Shown here piece after piece: positions 11,525-23,033 of a stretch of 64,000 nt of DNA (the stretch's first letter is position 1; each line of letters starts with the position of its first letter). Below the pieces are notes generated by a model that did not search any database, was not told the origin of the DNA, and saw only the letters and a program-made list of their open reading frames with translations. Made by a program: the position numbers and the translations under genes. The stretch is from Ustilaginoidea virens (Eukaryota; Ascomycota; Sordariomycetes; Hypocreales; Clavicipitaceae): the NCBI RefSeq assembly GCF_000687475.1, contig NC_057319.1:4454001-4518000 (forward strand). The letters are read 5' to 3'.

Positions 11525-14522
11525 ATGTTCTCCTCGGCCCTCAAGTCCATCTCCGCCACCAACATCACGGCAAACTACTCCGTCGCGCCCAATCCCACCT
11601 CAGCGGCCGGTCCCTGGAAGATTTATGATGCCAAGAAGAAGTCCACCGGCAAGGCGTACAGCGTCTTTGTCTTTGACCGCAAGGCCTTGGAATCGCACGG
11701 CAACTCCTTGGGTCGCTCCGGCGCCTCGTCGTTCAAGCGTAGCCTCGAGGGCATCGTCGACCGGCTGAAAAAGGAGGCATCTAGCCTGGCCAAGCTGCGC
11801 CATCCCTCCATTCTCGAGCTGGTGGAGCCGGTGGAAGAGACCAGAGGAGGCGGTCTGCAGTTCGTAACCGAGGCGGTCTCTGCGTCGCTGGCCAGTGTGC
11901 TTCAAGACAAGGACGATGAGGAACAATCAGGCGGCAGAGCAAGCCGCTTCGTGACGGAGGATGCCGGCGGCGTGCGGCGACGGCGGGAGCTCGAGATTGA
12001 CGAGCTCGAGATTCAAAAGGGCCTCTTGCAGGTCAGCAAGGCGCTCGAGTTCCTGCACGACAACGCCGGTCTTGTTCACGGGAACTTGACGCCTGATGCG
12101 GTGCTCATCAACGCCAAGGCAAGTCTGCAACGGGCAAAGATTGCAAAAGAAATGCTCTAGGCCACCACCGACTAACGGAGCTGTAACCTCAGAGCGACTG
12201 GAAGTTGAGCGGCCTGTCCTTTTGCAGTCCGGCAGACGCCTCCACAAAGCCAACCTCGATCCAGGGAATAAGCCTGGCCGAAGTGCTCAACATGGATCCT
12301 CGATTGCCGAAATCCGTCCAGCTAAACCTCGACTTTACCTCTCCCGACTTCGTCATGGACAGTAATCTGACAGCTGCCGCCGACATGTTCTCCCTCGGCC
12401 TCCTTTCCATTGCACTTTACAACTCGCCCCACAAGTCGCCTTTGGAATGCCACGGTAGCCTGTCGTCATACAAGCGACTCTTCTCGACATCATCCACGGT
12501 GCCGTCCTCGTCCAACGGCTTCCTGTCGTCTCGACCGCTGCCAAAAGAGCTAGCAAATCATGTACTGCCTAGATTAATCACGCGGCGACCAGCTCAACGA
12601 ATGAATGCTCGCGAGTTTCAAGAGAGCGAATATTTCGACAACGTTCTGGTGTCCACGATAAGATTTCTCGACTCCTTCCCCGCCAAGACTCCCAACGAAA
12701 AGTCCCAGTTCATGAAAGGGCTGACCAAAGTCTTGCCGTCGTTTCCCAAATCCGTCATGGAGAAGAAGATTTTGCCAGCACTGCTGGAAGAGCTCAAGAA
12801 CAAAGACTTGCTCTCTCTGGTTCTGCAAAACGTCTTTAAGATTATTGAGCTGTTGCCGTCAGCCCGCCGAGCGTTTGGGGACAAGGTCCGCCCGGCTCTG
12901 AAGGAGATTTTCGTCATCAACGCCAAACAGAGCCAGGAGAAGGACCCTGCCCGAGACGCTGGCTTGATGGTTTTTCTCGAAAACCTGTCTCTTGCTGCCG
13001 AGAACTCTTCCGGCAAGGAATTCAAGGACGGTACGCCGCCGTATTTTTTTCTGTCCCTTTCTCTTCCTTTTTTTTTGTTCTTTCTTGGCACAAAAGCCAC
13101 TGACCAGTCTTAGATATACTTCCGGTGATACTGGCGGCCATAGAATGCCCCACGCACTCGATTGTGGATGCAGCCCTGAAGACGTTGCCGTCGGTCCTGC
13201 CGGTGCTCGACTTCAGCACCATCAAGAACGAACTCTTCCCGGTAGTGGCCACCGTCTTCAGCAAGACAAACAGTCTCGCCATCAAAGTCCGAGGCTTGCA
13301 AGCCTTTGTCATTCTCTGCGGCGGGTCGACTGACGCCGCCACCGACGACGGGCTCAACGGCCTCGTCGAGAACAAGAAGAAGACGTCGTCGTCGAGCGCG
13401 CTGGACAAGTATGCCATGCAGGAGCGGATCGTGCCTCTGATCAAGGCCATCAGAACCAAGGAGCCGGCCGTCATGCTGGCCGCTCTCAACGTGCTCAGAA
13501 TAGTGGGCGAGGTCGCGGATGCCGATTTTGTCGCCATGGACATTCTCCCGATCCTGTGGAGCATGAGTCTCGGCCCGCTGCTCGACTTGAGACAGTTCCA
13601 GACGTTTATGCAGCTCATCAAAAACCTGTCCAAGCGGGTTGAAGACGAGCAAACCAAGAAGCTGCAGGAGCTCTCCGGCACGGCCAATCCGGGGACGGCG
13701 GGCCCCAACGAGGATTTCCTCGCCTTTGGCGGCGTAACCGGGACTACGTTTGACGGCGGCGGCGGCGGCGGCGGCGGCGGTAATGACGACGATTTCGAAG
13801 CGCTAGTCAAGGGCAAGGGCGGCGTATCCTCATCTTGCAGCAACAGCAATGGGTTTTCCAGCTGGGGTGAGACGCCGTCGACGGCCGGCCAAGCCTCCCC
13901 GAAAGCGGCCCAGGCCCCTTCGTTTTCGTGGTCGACGCAAACTCCCGCCGCGAGCCAGTTTACGGGGGGTGCCCAAAGCCAGCCTGGGTTCCGTACCATC
14001 ACCCCGGACTTGGCACGCTTCGGCACTCTGGCGCCCTCTTCTACACAGTACAGCCAGCCTCTGCAGCCCTCGAAGCCCTCGCAGCCCTCGCAGCCCTGGC
14101 AACCGGCCTTGCAGCCGTCGGCGCAGCAACCGGCTTCTCCGTCATCAGTCAACTGGTCTCCCGCGGCGGCACCAAATCCATGGGCCTCGGCAAGCTCGTC
14201 TTCGTCGTTGGCGCCCGCCGCCGCCAGAGCCACCTACTCCAGCTACTCTGGCAGCCACGCACTAACCACAAGCCCCAACCTGAACACGTCCATGTCAAGC
14301 ATGTCTCTCGGCCAGGCTCGCCCGGGCGGCAGCTCCCGAAACTCGTCCTTCTCCATTCCGCCCCCGCCAGGCAGCAGCACCACCAACGTCAGCCTCGGCA
14401 TGAAACCCACGCCGGCGGCGCCGGTCCACCCCCAAGCCTGGTTGCCAAACGCCCCCGCAACCGCAGGCACCGCGGCGAGCCAACAAAAGTCCGGTTTGGA
14501 CAGGTACGAAAGCCTGATTTGA
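11525..14522 (+). CDS. SCY1-like protein pseudokinase (SCYL2/Ppk32 type)
   Basis: SCYL2 proteins bind clathrin adaptors and act in trans-Golgi/endosome traffic. Exons are 11525-12118, 12193-13030 and 13114-14522, giving 946 residues. The kinase-like domain fills roughly residues 30-370. The catalytic-loop HRD is replaced by HGN (HGNLTPDAVL near residue 185) and the DFG position reads LSGLSF, so activity is unlikely. HEAT-like helical repeats follow (FPKSVMEKKILPALLEELKNK, LPVLDFSTIKNELFP), then a Gly run and a long Ser/Pro/Gln-rich disordered tail with NPWA-like and FDGG-like short motifs, as in family members. The first intron is of the GC-AG type (AAG|GCAAGT...CTCAG), needed to join VLINAK to SDWKLSG. 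The end KSGLDRYESLI* is typical as I remember it. Confidence 0.9.
13754..13781 (+). repeat. (GGC)n coding microsatellite
   Basis: This run encodes about nine glycines in the linker after the HEAT-like region of the SCY1-like protein. It lies in disordered sequence, so length changes should be tolerated. Confidence 0.85.
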
Positions 14523-14571
14523 GGAAGCTCTGTGCCGCGGACTGGTGGTGCTGCTGCAAAAAGATGTTGAG

Positions 14572-14713
14572 GGTCCATGTATAGAAGAAACTCGGACAAA
14601 TACGTTCTGCATCTCATTTCTCTGTATAAGTGCCTGAAGGTCCATTTATAGAAACTCGGACAAATAAGTACTGCATCGCATTTTGCTCATTTCTCTGTAT
14701 GAGTGCCCGAAGG
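14572..14713 (+). repeat. Imperfect tandem duplication of about 70 bp in the SCY1-like 3' region
   Basis: Unit 1 (14572-14638) and unit 2 (14639-14713) share GGTCCAT, ACTCGGACAAATA, CTGCATC and ATTTCTCTGTAT in the same order. They differ by a few substitutions and short indels. The copy probably lies in the 3' UTR. Confidence 0.8.
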
Positions 14714-15479
14714 GGCCATGGGTGTTTGGGGGGGGGGAGTGATGCCGCCGTGTACAATCATGCCACCCCTGCAGCGCGAATATCAAAGAAAGATGTGAGG
14801 TTTTCTTTTTTTTTTGTCTTGTTTCTTGTTCGGGTCCCCGTGCAATGAGTCTCTGTCCCACTCAGTCGCTGCCTGCCTCATCTCTCGGGGACTTGTTTCT
14901 TGTGGGTGTGCAGACAGTACTTGTCCTGGTCTTTTACCCGACTCGCCTGCGAACCATCTCCGCCTGTGTCGTCTTCTTCCCGTCAAGCCATGGGAAACGA
15001 GCAGCATCGCCGGTGTCTAGTCCGTCCATGTCTAGATCTAAGCCCTCGATGGCCTCGGTGCCCCTGGCTCAAGCCCCCCAACTGGCGTCAGAAGCACCTC
15101 CGTGGGGCATCCTGCTCTGCTTTTTTATGGACAACCAACAACCCTGTATTTAGTATTAAGACCGAAGGGGGGGATCACACGAGTGCCCAAGGCCCAGTCG
15201 GCCGGCCAGTATCTAGTCCAAGTCATGAGGATGCGGAAACAAAAGACTGACAATCATTGTCCATCAGTGCAAAACAGATGCGCTTTTCCAGAGTAAAAGG
15301 CAAAAAGGCACAACTGCGCCTGGGGACGTAGCGTGTTGATATATCGAAAAGAGGGGGAAAAAAAAAAGACTATGATCAGCAGCCAAGCCAATCAATGCAC
15401 GCCTTGGTCCATAAACCTCGCCTTTTTCAAAGCAAAACTTGGATGCGGATATACTCCATGCTATCTATCTTTATGAAAA

Positions 15480-15522
15480 GTAAAATAAAATAAATAAAAT
15501 AAATAAAATAAAATAAAATAAA
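15480..15522. repeat. (AAAAT/AAAT)n microsatellite
   Basis: This is a mixed penta/tetranucleotide run just downstream of the sirtuin stop. It is low complexity and has no coding role. Confidence 0.85.
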
Positions 15523-15560
15523 AAGAAGAAAAAACATCAAGTGGCTGCTCGTATTCATCT

Positions 15561-17314
15561 TCATTCCGGCAAGAGCTGCTTTTGTGCCTCGCCTACCGTC
15601 TGTGCAGCCGCTTCCTTTGGCAGGACTACCGGTACCGTCTGTGTGCTGCTGTTTCCGACTTCGAATACATGTCGACTGTCGTGGCCCGGTTCCGCCTTGA
15701 CATGGATGACTTGGTTCGCGGGGACCATTTCATGCACAAGAGGCCATCCCAGCCGGCGGCACAGCTCCGTGACGACCACGTCGCAGTCGCCGACGAGATC
15801 AATGTCAAAGTTGATGTGGGTGACTGGCTCGCGGGAGACGTATATCTGAGGCACGCTCGAGGGCAGCCAGCTCACGATTTCGGAGACGGGCCGGACCTTG
15901 AGAGAGGTGCCGATGACGATGACGAGGTCGACCTTGTCGCGGTCGTGTTCGGTGAGCCTTTGGGAGAACTCGTCGGGAAGAGCTTCCCCGAAGAAAGTAA
16001 TGTCGGGTTTCATGACGCCGGCGGTGGGGGTGTTGTCGCCGTCGGAATCGTCGTCGGAGCTTTCGTCGGCAGACCATCGCCGTCGACGCTTGTCGGCGCC
16101 GCCGGCAGGACGCTTTCTCTTGGCGGACGCGCCGTTGGCGCCGAGCGGCCGGACGCAGCGGGGGCACCGCGGGATGTTGCCGGCTCTGATGTCGGGGAAG
16201 ATGATGTCGCCCTGCACCTGGTGGCCGCACCGGACGCAGCTGGCGGTGCCAAAGGAGCCGTGGCACTGGACGAGCTTGTGCTTTGGCAGGCCCGCCTTGA
16301 CTTCCAGGTTGTCGATGTTCTGGGAATAGTTGGTGAGCAGCTTCCCGCGCTGGTGGAGCATGGCGATGAACTTGTGAGTGGGCGTGTAGCGGTCAGTGGC
16401 GGGGATGATGTCCCTGGCGACCGAGTAGAAGATTGTCGGGTCCTGCTTGAAGACGTCAATGTCGAAGACCTCCTGAGGGTCCCCGAGGCCCAGATGCTCC
16501 AGCTTGGAGTACAGGCCCGTGCCCTTGGAGCGGAAGTCGGGGATGCCCAGCGAGGTGGAGATGCCGGCCCCGGTAATGACGACGATGTTGCCGCACTTGG
16601 CAATCAGCCGGACGGCATCGTCGACCGTGTTGTAGGAGCCCAGCTTGACGCGTTTCGAGAGCTCTCTGGAGATGGCGAGCGACAAGAGGCCGAAGTAGGC
16701 CTCGTCGGGCTCGCCCTCCAGAAAGGCGGGCGGCTTGATTCCAAAGGCAGTCAGCAGCTTCTTGGCGGTGTAGCGGCCGCAGTCGACGGTGCGCTGGGAA
16801 AAGACGGCTGGGCCGTGTTCCCGCAGTTCCCGGCGAAGTCTGCTGGCTTCCTCGGGCGTGCACGCTTCCAAGGGCGCTGGAGAGTTGCAAGGTTAGCTGC
16901 GGCACGGCCCAGCCCAGTTTGTTGCAACGTAGTCAGTCTACAAGGGGGGCCTGCAAGTGTATGACGGCATCCCTTTGTTGAGTCATGGCGGGAAACAACG
17001 GCCGGGCCAGACGACGAGGGGGAGGGGTCAAAGTTGAAGCACTCACGGCCCTCGGCATCGGCATCGATGCCCTCCCGGGTCAGCTCCTCAAAAGCATCCT
17101 GGAAAAGAGAGTCCGTCTCCCAAGAGTCGCGGGCAAGGGTGTCAGCATCTCCGTCTTCCAGGTCTGCCAGCGACCCGTTGACGGCGGCAGCTTCGACCTG
17201 GGTTGTGGAGGAATTCTCGGATGGCGTTTCCACCGCGTCGTCTTCTGCAGTTGGCTGGGCACACCTGACGCTTGCTTCAGACGCACGATTCATTTTCGCG
17301 CATGCACTCGTCAT
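15561..17314 (-). CDS. Class I sirtuin, NAD-dependent protein/histone deacetylase (Sir2/Hst1 type)
   Basis: Sirtuins remove acyl groups from lysines using NAD. Exons are 17314-17047 and 16876-15561, joined in phase 1 over a 170-bp intron, giving 527 residues. An acidic N-terminal region leads to the catalytic core: [19 protein letters not shown] (NAD binding), [11 protein letters not shown], the catalytic histidine in [12 protein letters not shown], zinc cysteines CVRC and [13 protein letters not shown] and [11 protein letters not shown]. Between the second cysteine pair and KPDITFFGE lies an insert of about 50 residues with two basic clusters (KRKRP, KRRRRW), probably nuclear localisation signals, and an acidic run ([10 protein letters not shown]). 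This points to a nuclear Sir2/Hst1-like enzyme acting on chromatin. I cannot separate Sir2 from Hst1 orthology by eye. Confidence 0.92.
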
Positions 17315-17439
17315 GGCCCTTTATATGTGATATGAGAAAGCTAATTCCTTGTCCGTGATATCGTGGTCAAAGGTGAAAACAGCCGACGTCGACGGGAGAA
17401 AAGTGGGGATGCAGGAGCTATCAAGGGCAAGCGGGTTAA

Positions 17440-17531
17440 TAAAAAAAAAAACGAAGAAGAAAAAGACAAAGAAGAAAAGAAGAAGAAGAAGAAGAAGAAG
17501 AAAATTAGAGGAGGCAGGGGGGGAAAAAAGA
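17440..17531 (+). repeat. GAA-rich purine tract
   Basis: This is a nearly pure purine stretch with a run of GAA triplets about 130-220 bp upstream of the sirtuin start. On the sirtuin strand it is a pyrimidine tract, which could be promoter architecture or simple sequence. Confidence 0.75.
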
Positions 17532-18437
17532 AAGCAACCGAGGAGGTTCTCACATACCGATTCTCGGGTAGGCAGGGGTAAAGGTCCAGCCTTCGTGTGC
17601 GGGAGACGATGCTTCAACCCCCAGTCGTTGTTCCGCAGGAGGGGTAGGGGAAAAAGCAAGAAGCAGAATGGGGATGGGCGCAAGGGCAAGGGCGGCGAGC
17701 GAGGAGCACCGGACGCAGGTTCAAAGTCGAGACGCCAGCCTTGCCATGACGGTCGAGTCGTCGACGACAAGGGCAGAATTGCAGGTTTCAGACATACACA
17801 GCTTGTCGGTCAATGCCAGCCAGCAGGACGAGGCTACGTCGCTGCAGAGTGAGGACGGAGTACTCCGTACTCGGCGTGCACAAGTTGTTGACTGTTGACT
17901 GGAGGGATGGATGGATGGGTTTCGACGGGTCCACGACGCACGTGGTGCCGCGTCATGTCATCAGGGCCGTCATGGTGGCCGCCGTCTTGCCTCATCGCCA
18001 CCAGGCCATCCATCAATTGCAAGCCATTCATGGCTCACGAGGCAAACCCGCAGCCCGACGCAACAGTTGCACAGCACAACTCAACGGGAAAATCCCCCGA
18101 CATACTCCGTACCCACTCATTAATCATGGAATATTCTTCAATGCGGTCCATCAACCCATGACGGAATAGGAATACACTGCATAGCCGACTCAAGTCAAGA
18201 GAGACGGGAAAAAAAAAAAAAAAAAGGGAAAAAACCTGGGCATGGCCAAGACTATCTGTTTCTCCCGAGTCGATCCTATGATACAGCGCCGAGTTCGACC
18301 GGGCAAAAAAAGCGGCGCATATCGGCAGCAAAGAGACGGAGACACCACACCATAGAGCGCGAAAGCGAGAATATGAAATATATATAAAAGGAAAAAAAAA
18401 AGAACAAAAAAAAAGAGCAAACAAGGAAACGGGCAGC

Positions 18438-18448
18438 GAGAGAGAGAA

Positions 18449-18482
<34 letters not shown>
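18438..18482 (+). repeat. (GA)n microsatellite
   Basis: An interrupted GA run ends six bases from the Ca2+-ATPase stop codon, so it lies at the start of its 3' UTR. Confidence 0.9.
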
Positions 18483-18487
<5 letters not shown>

Positions 18488-18488
<1 letters not shown>

Positions 18489-21400
18489 TACCCCGCTTTA
18501 CGCACGTCACTGCGATGCTTATCCGGCCGCTTGTCCTCGCCGCCACTGCCGTCGTTACCACCTTCTTGCCTTTCTTCCGCCGACGGCCGGCCTGATGGCG
18601 ACCACCCCGCCGCTACGCCAGCCGCCACGATGCCGGCCATGACGGTCGGCGCGCCCAGCGCCGAGTTGGATCGGGACCGGTTGGACCTCGATCGAGCGCG
18701 CGAGTCCGGTGTGGCAAACGGCGATCCGAAGCTGTCTTCTCGCGTCGGTGTCTGTGGCGCATGCAGCGAGTTGGACCTCGAGTGGGACGGGCTGCGCGAC
18801 CGTTGCATGATTGTCTCCTTGGGATGCTGAATGGCAAATTTAAGATTGTTCAGACGTCCCCCCTTCATGCGTCTGAGGAAATTGAGCTCGTCTCGCACAT
18901 CCGCCAGGGGCTCCGGGTACATGTCCATCTCCTCGTCAGACACGGTCAAGCCGGGAACATTGCGCGTTCGCTTCTTCAAGAATTCGGGCACCATGGCCAC
19001 CAGGATCCAATCGGGAATCAAGCGAAGGATGATTGCCACGGGGATGGAAAGGAAACCAAGCACGAGCGCAATGGCCCAAAACGTGCCTGCCATCTGGGGA
19101 TCCTCGGGCTGATCGGCGATGTGGAAAGCGGCACCTCCAAAGAACATGATGAGTATCTGACCGCCGCACATGACGACGCTGATGGCGATGAAGAACCAAT
19201 TGCTGGTGAGACCTTCGAAAATGTTGAACTTGTTATCAAGACGTCGGTTGCTAGTGATGACGGAGGTCAGAACAGAGTCGCATGTTTGAAAACAAATGAA
19301 AAAAAAAAAGAAAAAAAAAACGAAATCTCTTTGCCCCCCTCCCAACGCCCACAGAGCAAGAAAAAAGAGTGCAAGAAAGAGCGCATCAATTGGAGTCAAA
19401 GGTGATCGAGCACCCAGGGTACTTACTTCCACTGGTTGAAAATCTGCATCCACACAAAAGTGTTGAATACCAGCGTGTTGATCTGATCGGGTTCGGGGAC
19501 GTCGTCCGGGCCGGGCAGCGGCAGAATGCCTTTCGGGCTCCCGTAGTACAGCAGGAACGTGACGGCAAGCTGGTACAAGGCCTGCCCGATAATCATCTTC
19601 CACATGGTGATGGAAATGATGGGAGCCCCCCTTGGCTCAGGCTTCCTGTCCAAGATGCTGTCGTGAGGGGGGTCGGTAGCCAGAGCCAGCGCGGCGAGCG
19701 TGTCCATGATTAGGTTTACCCACAGCAGCTGCACAGCGGTCAGCACCGAGCCCTCGTCGTCGCTAGAGACGGCAGTGACGAAAGTGAGCACAACGGCTGT
19801 GACGTTGACGGTGAGCTGGAACTGCAGGAATCGCTTGACGGCGTCGTTGACGGCACGTCCCCATTTGAGAGCCTTGACGATGCTAGCAAAGTTATCATCC
19901 ATGAGGATGATTGCGGAGGCTTCCTTGGCGACTTCGGTGCCGGCAATGCCCATGGAGAAGCCCACGTCGGCCATTTTCAGAGCAGGCGCGTCGTTGGTGC
20001 CGTCTCCGGTCACGGCCACGATTTCGCCCTTCTCCTTGAGTCTCTTGACCAGTATACGCTTGTCCTCGGGGCTAGAGCGAGCCAAGACGTGGAGCTTGGG
20101 GATGATTTCCTCCTGCTGGAGCTTGCTCAGGTTGCGAAAGTCGGGTCCCTCCATGACGATGCTCCCGGGCAGGAGAATCCCGCACTCCTTGGCGATGGCC
20201 TGGGCGGTGAGCTTGTTGTCTCCTGTAACCATGCGAACAACGACGCCGGCCTTCTGGCAGAGCTTGACAGATTCGCAGACGCCGTCTCGCAACGGGTCTT
20301 GGATGCCAACCATGCCGATAAAAGTCATTTCCTGGAACAAGTCCTCAAACAAGAAATCGTTGCCGCCTCCGTCTCCCAGCCGTGCAAACCTTGGCGGCCA
20401 GACGTCGAAATCCCTGTGGCAGATGGCGATGGTGCGGAGAGATCGCAAGGCGTACGTTTCAATCAGGCGGCTAATGGTCGAGAAGTCACGTTTTCTGACG
20501 GGTGCGACCGAGTCGTCGACACACGGGTCACACAGCATCTGCGTGCATTTGGCCAGAAGGATCTCCGACGCTCCCTTGACAAAGAGTCTGGCGCGGCCCT
20601 TGGGAAGCTGGACCACGACACCCATGCATTTGCGGCCCGAATCAAACGGTATGACTTGCAACGTGGTGGCATTGTCGCGTTCCTCGCTGACGGGACCCAT
20701 GGCAAGGTGGGCTTTGGCGAAAAGGAGAAGCGCCGTCTCCGTCTTGGAGCCGATGAACGTTTTCTCGCCGTCCACCTCGCCTTCGAAGGCGGTGGAGTTC
20801 AGGGCAATGGACTTGAGCAGCAGATCTCTCACGGGGCCACTCAGAGACGCCGTCACTTCGCTCGCGGGAGCATCAGCGCAGGGCTCCGCACCGGCACCCG
20901 CCTTCTCCTCGTCGTCCCCCTCTGCCTGGGAGGAGCCTTGGCGAGCGTTGCCGAATCGGCGAGACGTGCCAATCGTGCCGGCCACGACTTGCATCTTGTT
21001 CTGCGTCAAGGTCCCCGTTTTGTCGGAGCAGATGGTCGACGCGTTGCTCATCACCTCGCAAGCTCTGAGGTGACGAACCAGGTTGGCGTCCTTCAGCATG
21101 CGGGTCGTGGCGAACGCGAGGGCCAAGGTGACAGCTAGCGGCAATCCTTCCGGGACGACCACGACAATGATTGTCGCGACCACGATGAAGATGGTCAGGA
21201 AGTTCTGGGCCTTTTGCGCCGGTGTGACCGAGTCGGGAAGCTTTGGCAGGCGCACAAGAAACTGGATGAAGAGGACGAGAAAGAGGAGGAGCCCGGCCGC
21301 AACGCCAAGCTTGGCTATGTAGGTGGCAATGACGTTGAGCTTGGCTTGCAGCGGTGTCATCTCGGGATCTTCGTTGAGAGACATGAGCGTCTTTCCGTGG

Positions 21401-23033
21401 GAGGAATAGACACCAGTGGACGTGGCCATGTATGTGCCCACGCCTTCCATGATTCGAGCACCAGACTGTATGAAGGGATCCATCTTCTTCAAGCTGTCGT
21501 GATTCTGGATAGCCGCGTAAACTTGGTCGGCGGGCCGCTTGCGGATGATGTCGGACTCACCCGTTGTCTGGGACTCGTCGCATTTGACGTTGAAGCCATC
21601 AATGAGGACTCCGTCGGCGGGGACCAAGTCACCAGGTTCGAGGTGAACCACTTCACCAACCATGATGTCGAAGACGGATATTTCGATTATTTTGCCGGAT
21701 CTGACCACCTTTACGTTTCGATTCTGCTTCTTCTTGTTCAGCTTGGCAAACTGACGCTCCTTGGAATAGTCGTTGAGAGACCCAACAATGACGACAATCG
21801 CAATGGCCACAACAATGGCAACGCCTTCGACCCATTCTACAGGCAATCCCTCCTTTTTGCGGGGTTGGCCAAAGGTCTGGTAGAGCCCAACAGCAAGACT
21901 GATGACGGCAGCAATGGACAGCAGAATGAGGATCTTGTCGTTGTAGGTGATCCACATGAGACGAAGAAGACTCTTTCCCTTTTTTTCGGGAAGCCGATTG
22001 TCTCGAAACACGCGGTATCGGTCGGCAAACGCGTCGCCTCCGTGAGGATTCTTGGCGTCTGTGCGGGCCACGGTGCCGGCGTCCATGTCTGCGGGCTTCG
22101 CCTTGTAGTCGGTGGCGGTGGCTTGGTCGAACGAGACGTTACCGTGCAGGTGCGTCTCGTCGCTACTCAACCCAGCCTTGCGATCAGTACGAAGGCCCTT
22201 CTCCAGTCCCCTTAACCCCCCCAACGCAAAAAAGGCCGGCAGGCTCTTTGGGTTGAACATCTTGTTCAGTTGACCGGGAGAAAAGGCAAAGGGATTGTCG
22301 TCGACGACGAAGTCGGTCTCGGTGCCGGCATCCGGCGCCAAGGCCTTATCGTCCTTCATAATCTTTGTGTTACCACCGGCTTTGAACTTGTCGGCTTGGG
22401 TATAGCTGGAGGCAACTACCGTAGTGTCACCGTGCGACGTTACTGATCGAGCACCCTCGTCCGAATCGACAGAGTTTTGCCGCGAGCGCATGTTGGTGGG
22501 CACGGCCAAGAAGCCTGCTCCTCCATCGGTTGATCGTGGCAAGACGGGACTCGAAACATTGTGGGGACTGGTCGGCCTGCTCTCACGGTTGTCGAGGGAG
22601 GCGTCTGCGGGTGGTTCCGGTCGTTGTTGGCTGCGAAAGCCAAACGGAGGCTGCTCGAGCGGGGTCGCGGTGCCGTCGTAGGGGGGAAGAGATGAGAGAG
22701 CAGCCTGAGCCTGCGACGAGGCCGACGCCGACGCCGACGACTCCTCTTGCGACATCTCGACGATGTTGCCTGCATTATTCGGGGCGACCATGGTCGTGTC
22801 GATGTTGATGGTAGGGCTTCCAAAACGAGTCAGCATGCTAAGCTCCAAGCTGACGGGCAGTAGGAGGCGCGCGCAACGAATGCAAAGTCAAGCAAGGCTC
22901 GCCTGCTTCACTGGCACGCAAAAACCCCCAAAAAAAAGAAGAAAAAAAAAAAAAAAAGAGTAAGCACATACGCTCGTCGACGTCGTGTTGGCGGGCCTGG
23001 CATAGGCTGCCCTTTTTCACTGGCGCCTGGCAT
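18488..23033 (-). CDS. PMC1: Vacuolar-type Ca2+-transporting P-type ATPase (PMCA/PMC1 class)
   Basis: This pump moves Ca2+ from cytosol into the vacuole. Inferred exons are 23033-22972, 22849-19427 and 19250-18488, giving 1415 residues. The first 62-nt exon (MPGASEKGQPMPGPP, then RRRR) joins in phase 2 through a GTATGT donor; otherwise the first ATG would be at 22836. Core P-type motifs are all present: TGESDI, PEGLPLAVTLALAF (span 4 calcium site), the phosphorylated aspartate in DKTGTLTQNKM, VTGDN and GDGTNDAPALK. Exon 3 starts in the middle of FNQWNNRRLDNKFNIFEGL, a hallmark that fixes the splice. The cytosolic C-terminal tail is Arg/Ser-rich (QRSRSPSHSRSNSLHAPQ), typical of fungal PMC1 proteins, which lack a clear calmodulin-binding tail. 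The last intron holds an A/T homopolymer. Confidence 0.93.

Larger units (their letters stand above)
14523..15560. other. Convergent 3' intergenic region
   Basis: This is about 1 kb between the 3' ends of the SCY1-like and sirtuin genes. It contains an imperfect tandem duplication (14572-14713), a G run near 14730 and an (AAAAT/AAAT)n tract near 15480-15522. No gene is supported. Confidence 0.6.
17315..18487. other. Sirtuin upstream region and Ca2+-ATPase 3' region
   Basis: This is about 1.2 kb with no supported gene. It contains a purine-rich tract (about 17440-17531) with many GAA triplets, a 14-bp palindrome ACGGAGTACTCCGT at 17855-17868, a second TACTCCGTAC at 18103-18112 and a purine GA microsatellite near the ATPase stop. 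Confidence 0.6.

Noticed and set aside
15582..16964. 460-codon plus-strand ORF opposite the sirtuin
   Set aside because: It is the antisense shadow of a strongly conserved sirtuin; the translation is Asp/Val/Gly-rich and unlike any protein.
20089..22215. Two plus-strand ORFs of over 330 codons opposite the Ca2+-ATPase
   Set aside because: They are antisense to canonical P-type ATPase motifs and show no family signature.
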